A DNA stretch of 7,610 bases from Faecalimonas sp. (lineage in GTDB: Bacteria > Bacillota_A > Clostridia > Lachnospirales > Lachnospiraceae), in assembly GCA_026169575.1 (NCBI GenBank), contig JAPFCT010000117.1, forward strand, positions 1-7,610, given 5' to 3'. Below the pieces are notes generated by a model, which was not told the DNA's origin, did not search any database, and saw nothing but the letters and a program-made list of their open reading frames with translations. Below, piece after piece: positions 1 to 4,828 of the stretch. Each line of letters opens with the position of its first letter. The first letter of the stretch is position 1. Position numbers and translations under genes: made by a program.

Positions 1-948
1 CTACTGTAATTTCTGAAGTGCCGCTCCGTTTAGGTAATCGCAGCGTATTCCCTGCCTGCTGTTCCGGCGCTGCATTTCCTGCTCAAATTCTTCCTGGAGT
101 TTCCACCAGCTTGTTCCCCAGTTAGAGAATACCGCATCCTCTTCCGGTATCCGGCTAAACAGCCTTTCGACAATGATATCCGGTGACAGATATTCTAAAA
201 AATCAGCAAGCCTTTTCAGGTATTCTTCCTTTGCACACACCGATATTGTACCATCTTCATAAGAATTACACAATAAAGTATTTTTGGCAATGTAGAGCGA
301 ATGGATCTTTACGATCGGTATCCTGAGTGCGGAGAGTATTTTTGCAGTTTCGATCGCATCTCTTCTGGTATCCCACGGGAGATTTAAGATTACGTGGGTA
401 CAGATCGTAAAATCATACTGTTGGATACAGCGCACAGCATCCAGATACTCTGCAAGTCCATGCCCGCGGCGGATTTGATCCAGTGTATGATAATTTACTG
501 TCTGAAGTCCCAGTTCTACTGTGATCTCCACAGAATACATTTCTTTTATTTCTTTTAATATCTGCATATAATCTTCGCGGATACAATCTGGTCTTGTAGA
601 AATAGAAAGTTCTACAATATCTTCCTGGCCTGCCGCCTCTTTCATATACTGTTCAAAGGCGGAAACCGGCATAAATGTATTTGTGTAGTTCTGGAAATAT
701 GCAATAAATTTCTTTGCCTTATATTTTTTTGCAATAAATGCTTTGTTCTCACGTAACTGTTCTGTCACAGTCTTCTGACTGGAAAGGCTTTCAAATCCGG
801 TGCCGGCTTCTGCGCAGAACGTGCATCCTCCTCTACCGATTCTGTTTGGGCAGGTAATTGGAAGATTGATTGGGAGTTTATAAACTTTTGTTCCATATTT
901 TTCTTTTAAATATTCAGAATATTTATTATAACAACTTTTTGTTTCCAT
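1..948 (-). CDS. Radical SAM protein, YtqA/YhcC family (TIGR01212-like)
   Basis: A complete 315-residue radical SAM protein ends at TAG (1-3). Numbering from the upstream ATG at 961-963, the cluster-binding motif is C38-x8-C47-x2-C50, inside CPNRIGRGGCTFC. This is the wide first spacing of the YtqA/YhcC and Elp3-like group, not the classic CxxxCxxC. Downstream blocks typical of this family are YFQNYTNTF, ISTRPDC, ELGLQT, RGHG and THVILNLP, in that order. They form the SAM-binding barrel, and a C-terminal extension follows. I prefer the ATG at 946-948 because GGAAGG sits 7 nt upstream; the ATG at 961-963 has no comparable site and would add 5 residues. The protein is probably cytosolic and binds a 4Fe-4S cluster. 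The substrate is unsettled for this family, so none is named. It diverges from the DUF378 gene. The family call is firm; the function is not. Confidence 0.9.
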   Translation of the reverse strand: METKSCYNKYSEYLKEKYGTKVYKLPINLPITCPNRIGRGGCTFCAEAGTGFESLSSQKTVTEQLRENKAFIAKKYKAKKFIAYFQNYTNTFMPVSAFEQYMKEAAGQEDIVELSISTRPDCIREDYMQILKEIKEMYSVEITVELGLQTVNYHTLDQIRRGHGLAEYLDAVRCIQQYDFTICTHVILNLPWDTRRDAIETAKILSALRIPIVKIHSLYIAKNTLLCNSYEDGTISVCAKEEYLKRLADFLEYLSPDIIVERLFSRIPEEDAVFSNWGTSWWKLQEEFEQEMQRRNSRQGIRCDYLNGAALQKLQ

Positions 949-955
949 AGTTTTT

Positions 956-961
956 CCTTCC
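956..961 (-). promoter_or_regulatory. Ribosome binding site of the radical SAM gene
   Basis: GGAAGG on the minus strand lies 7 nt before the ATG at 946-948. It falls inside the reading frame of the alternative upstream ATG (961-963), so it favours the downstream start. Confidence 0.65.
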
Positions 962-970
962 ATGTATAAA

Positions 971-999
971 TTTTCATCTCATGGCAATTCTATTATTAT
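971..999 (+). promoter_or_regulatory. Weak candidate sigma-A promoter for the DUF378 gene
   Basis: TTTTCA (971-976) and TATTAT (994-999) are separated by 17 bp in the short gap between divergent genes. The first matches TTGACA at 4 of 6 positions, the second TATAAT at 5 of 6. Transcription would start near 1006, very close to the ribosome binding site. The region is AT-rich, so a chance match is possible. I saw no convincing promoter for the opposite strand in the gap. Confidence 0.3.
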
Positions 1000-1007
1000 C
1001 TTAACAT

Positions 1008-1015
1008 AAAGGAGG
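1008..1015 (+). promoter_or_regulatory. Strong ribosome binding site of the DUF378 gene
   Basis: AAAGGAGG is a near-perfect anti-16S match 7 nt before the ATG at 1023. It fixes the start of this short gene and supports its being real. Confidence 0.85.
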
Positions 1016-1022
1016 AATTCAC

Positions 1023-1235
1023 ATGAAATGGTTTGATAACACAGCGCTGACACTGGTGATCATAGGTGCCGTCAACTGGCTGCTGGTCGGTATTTTTAAA
1101 TTCGATCTGGTTGCGTTCCTGCTCGGAGACTTATCCTGGATGTCGCGGATCATCTATACCATCATCGGTCTCTGTGGTCTTTACCTGATCAGCCTTTTCG
1201 GAAGGATCAATGCAATCTCTTCGGAATCCATGTAA
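1023..1235 (+). CDS. DUF378 family small membrane protein
   Basis: This is a 70-residue protein with two hydrophobic segments, roughly residues 8-33 and 40-60, and a short polar tail. The pattern GAVNWLLVGIFKFDLVAFLLG matches the recurring G-x-x-N-W-x-L-V-G-x-F-x-F-D-L-V signature of DUF378 (PF04070). An optimal ribosome binding site precedes it. It is the only plus-strand gene in the window. It diverges from the radical SAM gene and converges on the carboxypeptidase gene, so it is probably a single-gene unit. Its function is unknown; members are small inner-membrane proteins without a catalytic motif. It ends only 39 nt from the carboxypeptidase stop codon, with a hairpin between the two. 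Confidence 0.9.
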   Translation: MKWFDNTALTLVIIGAVNWLLVGIFKFDLVAFLLGDLSWMSRIIYTIIGLCGLYLISLFGRINAISSESM

Positions 1236-1237
1236 TG

Positions 1238-1276
1238 AAAAGTGTGCTGCCACACGACACCATGCAGCAGCACACT
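1238..1276 (-). terminator. Hairpin terminator of the morphogenesis operon
   Basis: A perfect 10-bp inverted repeat, AGTGTGCTGC (1241-1250) and GCAGCACACT (1267-1276), encloses a 16-nt loop. Read on the minus strand it is followed by TTTT, then CATT, so it fits an intrinsic terminator with a short T tract for the minus-strand operon. The carboxypeptidase stop codon (1275-1277) overlaps the base of the stem. On the plus strand no T run follows, so termination of the DUF378 gene here is less certain. The 5' arm can also form a smaller GTGTG-CTGC-CACAC hairpin (1242-1255). Confidence 0.7.
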
Positions 1277-2246
1277 AAGAAACCGGAATCGCTGAAATCA
1301 GCGAAGTCATATCATTATAAAGAACTGTCTTGTCAGGAGCACCCATTACAATTGAGATATAAGGATTCCCTGCAAGATCTTTTTCCAAAAGAACCAGACA
1401 AGATCCGGCCAGATCTTCTGTCCCCGTCTTTCCTCCGACGATCGTCGCATTTTGCGGAGCTGACGCAAGTCCCTGCGCATAAAAATGAGATGGTGTCCAT
1501 GTAAGCTGCCTTGTTCCTGAAGCAGGATTTTGTATCGTTGCTGTGTAGGATGGCTGTGAGATCATCGTCAAAAATGTCTCGTTTTTCAAACATTCGTTAA
1601 AAATCAAATACAGATCATACGCAGTGGTATAATGCTCCGGTTCATGCAGACCATGCGGATTGGTAAAATGTGTATTTGTCGCACCAAGTTTTCCGGCCTC
1701 TTCGTTCATCAACTCTGCAAATGCTTCCACGCTGCCTGAGATATGCTCCGCGATCGCGATTGCATTGTCATTACCGGAATGAAGCAGAAGCCCGTACAGC
1801 AATGCTTCCAGCGTAACCTGGTCATTCTCCTGCAGTCCACAGACAGATGCATCTACATCGAATGTAACTGCGCGTCTGCTCACTGTCACAAGATCGGATA
1901 AATTTCCGTACTTTAGAGCTACATAAGCAGTCAGTATCTTTGTTGTGCTCGCAGGATAAAGTCTCTCATGGAGATTTTGCGCATACAGTACTTGTTTCTG
2001 ACTGATCCCAAACAGACCTGCAGCATGCAGTCCCAGATCTGTCACATACCCCGGCAATTCTATATTTGTCTCTGCCACACAAAGATCCTGCGCATACAGA
2101 TCCGCACGGTACAGATCCCGGTTATATGCAGACTGTTCATACGCAGAGATCACCGGCTCTTTTTCAGAACATCCTGCAATGAAAAGTATAAAAATCAAAA
2201 GAACACTTCCGAAGAAGACTCTTCTGCACCTATCTGTACATCTCAC
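1275..2246 (-). CDS. Lipoprotein D-alanyl-D-alanine carboxypeptidase (peptidase S11, DacA/DacF type)
   Basis: A 323-residue serine D,D-carboxypeptidase that removes the terminal D-Ala from peptidoglycan stem peptides outside the membrane. All three catalytic motifs are present: S100-T-T-K103, S157-G-N159 and K273-T-G275. The N-terminus has basic residues, a hydrophobic core and the lipobox IAGC with Cys26. It is therefore predicted to be lipid-anchored by its N-terminus, rather than held by the C-terminal amphipathic helix usual for PBP5-type enzymes. The chain ends soon after the catalytic domain, so the PBP5 C-terminal beta domain is missing. Residues 36-60 form a pentad-repeat linker. The start is GTG (2244-2246); an in-frame stop lies just upstream and no better start precedes the signal peptide. 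It overlaps the mgsA-like stop by 17 nt, so coupled translation is likely. GAGGAG lies about 12 nt upstream of the start, which is a weak position. Confidence 0.92.
   Translation of the reverse strand: MRCTDRCRRVFFGSVLLIFILFIAGCSEKEPVISAYEQSAYNRDLYRADLYAQDLCVAETNIELPGYVTDLGLHAAGLFGISQKQVLYAQNLHERLYPASTTKILTAYVALKYGNLSDLVTVSRRAVTFDVDASVCGLQENDQVTLEALLYGLLLHSGNDNAIAIAEHISGSVEAFAELMNEEAGKLGATNTHFTNPHGLHEPEHYTTAYDLYLIFNECLKNETFLTMISQPSYTATIQNPASGTRQLTWTPSHFYAQGLASAPQNATIVGGKTGTEDLAGSCLVLLEKDLAGNPYISIVMGAPDKTVLYNDMTSLISAIPVS
2067..2141 (-). repeat. Pentad repeat in the carboxypeptidase linker
   Basis: Residues 36-60 just after the lipobox read as five-residue units: YEQSA, YNRDL, YRADL, YAQDL, CVAET. 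The three central units share Y-x-x-D-L. In the DNA, TACAGATCC recurs at a 15-bp interval on the plus strand. It probably arose by short tandem duplication and may act as a spacer lifting the enzyme off the membrane; that role is inferred. Confidence 0.6.
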
Positions 2247-2625
2247 GCCACTCTAAATCTCCTCTGTCAATTGCTAAGATCAATACTTCTGCAGTTGCTA
2301 CATTGGTCGCCATTGGAATATTGTGCATATCACAGAGACGCACAACATCATTGACATTCGGTTCATTCGATTTCGGAGCCAGTGGATCTCTCAGAAAGAT
2401 TACAGCGTCCATCTGGTTCTGATCGATCTGCGCTCCCATCTGCTGTGATCCCCCAAGTGGTCCTGCAAGGTATTTGTGGACAGAAAGATTCGTCACTTCT
2501 TCGATCAGACGTCCCGTTGTCCCCGTTGCATATAATTCATGCTTACTTAAAATTCCTCTGTATGCGATACAGAAATTCTGCATCAGCATCTTCTTAGCAT
2601 CATGTGCTATTAATCCTATTCTCAT
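2230..2625 (-). CDS. mgsA: Methylglyoxal synthase-like protein with substituted catalytic residues
   Basis: A 131-residue single-domain MGS-fold protein, complete in length. Genuine MgsA converts dihydroxyacetone phosphate to methylglyoxal and phosphate in the cytosol. Aligned by eye to E. coli MgsA with an offset of 11, it keeps H8-D9 (H19-D20), K12 (K23), the phosphate-binding stretch T34-G-T36-T37 (45-48), G55 (G66) and D80 (D91). The catalytic bases differ: S60 replaces D71, N87 replaces H98 and N90 replaces D101. The fold and phosphate pocket therefore look intact while the proton-transfer residues are gone. It starts at ATG (2623-2625), 15 nt after the rodA stop, with AGGAG overlapping that stop at a long 12-nt spacing. 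It overlaps the next gene by 17 nt. The family call is firm, but enzyme activity is doubtful. The symbol marks homology only. Confidence 0.85.
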   Translation of the reverse strand: MRIGLIAHDAKKMLMQNFCIAYRGILSKHELYATGTTGRLIEEVTNLSVHKYLAGPLGGSQQMGAQIDQNQMDAVIFLRDPLAPKSNEPNVNDVVRLCDMHNIPMATNVATAEVLILAIDRGDLEWREMYR

Positions 2626-2640
2626 CGTGTACTCACTCTC

Positions 2641-3756
2641 CTATTGGTATTTTTTCGGTTGTAGTCCTACATTTAATACAACCCCTATTCCGATAAACAG
2701 GCTGACTATGGAAGAAAGTCCATAGCTCACAAAAGGCAGTGAGATACCTGTATTCGGGAAAATCCCGGTTGCCACACTGATATTGATAAAACTCTGTATC
2801 CCGATCAGTGCGGCTACACCCCCGCAGATGATCTGTCCTGCAAGATCCTGCGCTCTTAATCCGATTATAATACATTGGACAATAATTAACAATAACAAAA
2901 TGATCACAATACAACATCCGACAAAACCAAGTTCTTCACCGATGATCGCAAAGATAAAATCTGTCTGTGGCTCTGAAATAAAATTTCCATTTTTAACGGA
3001 TGTCGTTGTATTATTATCCTATCCTTTTCCTTTCGGCTGGCCGGATCCGATCGCCATGATCGAATTCATCTGCTGGTATGCTGTGGAGGAAGCATATTTC
3101 TGTGGCTCCAGCCATGCAAGAATCCTCTGCCTCTGATAATCTTTTAAGAACGGCACACCGGAATGTACTACAAGACTTAAAAAGATCAGACAGACCGGGA
3201 TCACAACTGCCAGAACAGTCCCGATAAACTTATAACTGAGTCCACCCAGATACAGAAGAACACAGAACAATGCCCCAAGACAGATCGTTGTGGACAGATT
3301 CGGCTGTTTGTAGATCAGATACAAAGATGGAAGGATCAGTGCCACCGCCTCAAGGATGACTGACGGACGATTTAGTTTCTTTCTGCGCTTTCCTAAAAAC
3401 TGCGCGAAGAACAAGATCATCAGAATCTTTGTCGGATCCGACGGCTGAAATCGGATGAAACCAAGATCCAGCCATCTGACAGCGTTATTTGCCTCCGTTC
3501 CAAAGAAATGAACAAGCAGCAGTAAGATCAGATTCACAGCATACAACATCCAGTAAAACCGTAAGATCCACTTATAGTCGATCACAGAAACACAGAACAT
3601 CAGGACAAGCCCGAGGATCACTCCGAAAATCTGCTTTCCCTGCATAGATTTCTGCGCGCTCCCGACTGCCATAATTCCGATAATGGAAAGTGCTGTGACG
3701 AGGATAACCAGTATGAAATTAAAATTTCTCAGATGATATCGTTTTAAAAATTTCAC
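2641..3756 (-). pseudogene. rodA: RodA (SEDS peptidoglycan glycosyltransferase) interrupted by an in-frame TAG
   Basis: RodA polymerises lipid II into glycan strands in the membrane together with a class B PBP. The frame from GTG (3754-3756) to TAG (2641-2643) has 371 sense or stop codons before its terminal stop. That is the normal RodA length, with a polytopic profile throughout. Codon 246 (3019-3021) is TAG, and reading the same frame onward restores the RodA sequence at once: NGNFISEPQTDFIFAIIGEE, then the last helices. It is therefore a nonsense change, not a frameshift. D266 of the TDFIF motif, the catalytically required Asp of SEDS enzymes, lies after the stop. No ATG, and no start with a ribosome binding site, reopens the frame before the next helix. 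Other conserved sites look altered: FQPSDPTK (103-110) for the usual FQPSE-x-x-K, and GQPKGKG for GQL-x-GKG. The start is supported by AGGAG 7 nt upstream and a GTGA overlap with minE. Sequence error, a real pseudogene or stop readthrough all remain possible. Confidence 0.85.
3019..3021 (-). other. In-frame amber codon within rodA
   Basis: TAG follows GGA AAA GGA and precedes GAT AAT AAT. At this point RodA homologues typically read GKG-L-N-N-N. The stop thus stands where Leu is expected, one base away from TTG, and the next codon reads Asp instead of Asn. Confidence 0.8.
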
Positions 3757-3983
3757 TTTTTCTCTCCTGCTAGTTGAATATGTATATCAGACTGTGTCAT
3801 TTGAACAGTAAAGTTTTCGGGTGTGATTTCAATATATTTTGAGACGGTCACAAATAGATCTTCTGCGATCCGTTCCACATATTCTGGTGTACTGTTGACG
3901 CGGTCAGATGATAAGATCAGCCGCAATCGTTCTTTTGCGATCATTACCGAAGTACGTTTCTTTTTCCATCCAAATTTCTGCAT
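3753..3983 (-). CDS. minE: Cell division topological specificity factor MinE
   Basis: A 76-residue MinE. It binds membrane MinD, stimulates its ATPase and drives release or oscillation, confining the division inhibitor to the poles. The N-terminal basic, amphipathic stretch QKFGWKKKR fits the membrane-contact segment. IAKERLRLIL is the conserved MinD-interaction and ATPase-stimulating helix. The remainder fits the topological-specificity domain, including YIEITPENFTVQM. I chose ATG (3981-3983) because GGGAGGGG lies just upstream; the frame opens 5 codons earlier at a GTG with no such site. It starts 14 nt after the minD stop, and its TGA overlaps the rodA GTG as GTGA, so coupled translation is likely. 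It is slightly shorter than the E. coli protein of 88 residues, which is ordinary for Clostridia. Confidence 0.93.
   Translation of the reverse strand: MQKFGWKKKRTSVMIAKERLRLILSSDRVNSTPEYVERIAEDLFVTVSKYIEITPENFTVQMTQSDIHIQLAGEKK
3764..3768 (-). promoter_or_regulatory. Ribosome binding site of rodA inside minE
   Basis: AGGAG lies in the last codons of minE, 7 nt before the rodA GTG at 3754-3756. It supports that non-ATG start and the 4-nt gene overlap. Initiation signals for rodA are intact although its frame is interrupted. Confidence 0.7.
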
Positions 3984-3988
3984 CTGAT

Positions 3989-3996
3989 CCCCTCCC
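3989..3996 (-). promoter_or_regulatory. Ribosome binding site of minE
   Basis: GGGAGGGG lies 5 nt before the ATG at 3981-3983; the GGAGG core is 7 nt away. It is within the reading frame of an upstream GTG and so decides for the ATG. Confidence 0.75.
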
Positions 3997-3997
3997 A

Positions 3998-4786
3998 CTA
4001 TTTTTTAAATCTTTTTGTCAGTCTGGAAAAAAATCCATCCTGCTTTTCAAAATCTGGGAAAGGAACTTCCTCGCCGGTAAGTCTCCGGCAGATATTTTTA
4101 TATGCGGTACCAGCCTTTGCTTCCAGACTGATCACAGGTTCTCCCTGATTGGTACCAATCACAACCTTTTCATCATCAGGGATCACCCCGATCAGCCGGA
4201 TTCCGAGTATTTCTGTCACATCTTCTACCGACATCATCTCGCCCCGCTTTACCATATCCATCCGCAGCCGGTTGATGACCAGCTCTGACTGGCCGATTCC
4301 ACCCTGCTCTAAAAGGCCGATGATCCGGTCGGCATCCCGTATCGCAGAAACTTCCGGTGTTGTAACGACAACCGCACGGTCAGCTCCGGCGATCGCATTC
4401 TGAAATCCCCGCTCAATTCCTGCCGGACAGTCCAGAATAATGTAATCAAATAACTCCTTTAATTCTTCTGTCAGCTTTTTCATCTGTTCCGGCGTGACCG
4501 AAGATTTATCTTTTGTCTGCGCTGACGGAAGCAGGTATAACTCCGGATACCGCCTGTCTTTGATCAGCGCCTGTTTTAATCTGCAGCTTCCCGTGATAAC
4601 ATCGACCAGATTGTATACGATCCGGTTCTCCAGTCCAAGGACAACATCAAGGTTGCGAAGTCCGAGATCTGTGTCGATCACAATTACCTTTTTCCCCATC
4701 TGCGCAAGTCCGGCTCCGATATTTGCCGTTGTTGTTGTCTTCCCGACACCGCCTTTGCCAGATGTGATCACAATTACTTCACCCAT
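3998..4786 (-). CDS. minD: Septum site-determining ATPase MinD
   Basis: A 262-residue ParA/MinD-type ATPase. It dimerises on ATP, binds the membrane, recruits MinC and responds to MinE, thereby setting division-site placement. The deviant Walker A motif is S9-GKGGVGKT17, with signature Lys11 and Lys16. The switch segment is VIVIDTDLGLRNLD, with D38 and D40. Walker B is YIILDCPAG. The C-terminus ends in FFSRLTKRFKK, an amphipathic basic helix matching the MinD membrane-targeting sequence. The frame opens at an ATG at 4799-4801, but GGAGG at 4795-4799 sits 8 nt before the ATG at 4784-4786. The latter also gives the standard MinD N-terminus MGEVIVITSGKGG. It follows the PBP stop by 42 nt and has minE 14 nt downstream. 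No minC is adjacent. Confidence 0.97.
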   Translation of the reverse strand: MGEVIVITSGKGGVGKTTTTANIGAGLAQMGKKVIVIDTDLGLRNLDVVLGLENRIVYNLVDVITGSCRLKQALIKDRRYPELYLLPSAQTKDKSSVTPEQMKKLTEELKELFDYIILDCPAGIERGFQNAIAGADRAVVVTTPEVSAIRDADRIIGLLEQGGIGQSELVINRLRMDMVKRGEMMSVEDVTEILGIRLIGVIPDDEKVVIGTNQGEPVISLEAKAGTAYKNICRRLTGEEVPFPDFEKQDGFFSRLTKRFKK

Positions 4787-4794
4787 ACAAAATT

Positions 4795-4799
4795 CCTCC
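4795..4799 (-). promoter_or_regulatory. Ribosome binding site of minD
   Basis: GGAGG, 8 nt before the ATG at 4784-4786, overlaps the G of an upstream in-frame ATG (4799-4801). A ribosome starting at the upstream ATG would have no site of its own, so the inner ATG is preferred. Confidence 0.75.
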
Positions 4800-4828
4800 A
4801 TTTTCAGTTCTTCTCTGTCTTTTGTATT

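Noticed and set aside
949..1022. Minus-strand promoter (TTGCCA with a nearby TATAC) for the radical SAM gene
   Set aside because: The spacing is about 12 bp, too short for a sigma-A promoter, and no better pair is visible.
1235..1504. 89-codon plus-strand frame beginning at the DUF378 stop
   Set aside because: It runs through the terminator hairpin and antisense to the carboxypeptidase, with low-complexity polar content and no motif. It is a shadow.
2641..2907. Separate gene for the C-terminal part of RodA starting at GTG 2905-2907
   Set aside because: The GTG is an internal Val codon in a membrane helix, has no ribosome binding site, and would leave out the TDFIF segment. It is the continuation of rodA after the amber codon.
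3019..3021. Pyrrolysine at the rodA TAG
   Set aside because: The site is a non-catalytic Leu position, RodA is not a Pyl protein family, and no pyl genes are visible in the window. Kept only as a remote option to check.
3010..3035. Programmed frameshift on the A/G-rich run before the rodA stop
   Set aside because: Neither shifted frame resumes RodA sequence (one reaches TAA TAA at once), whereas the original frame does. The fault is a stop codon, not a shift.
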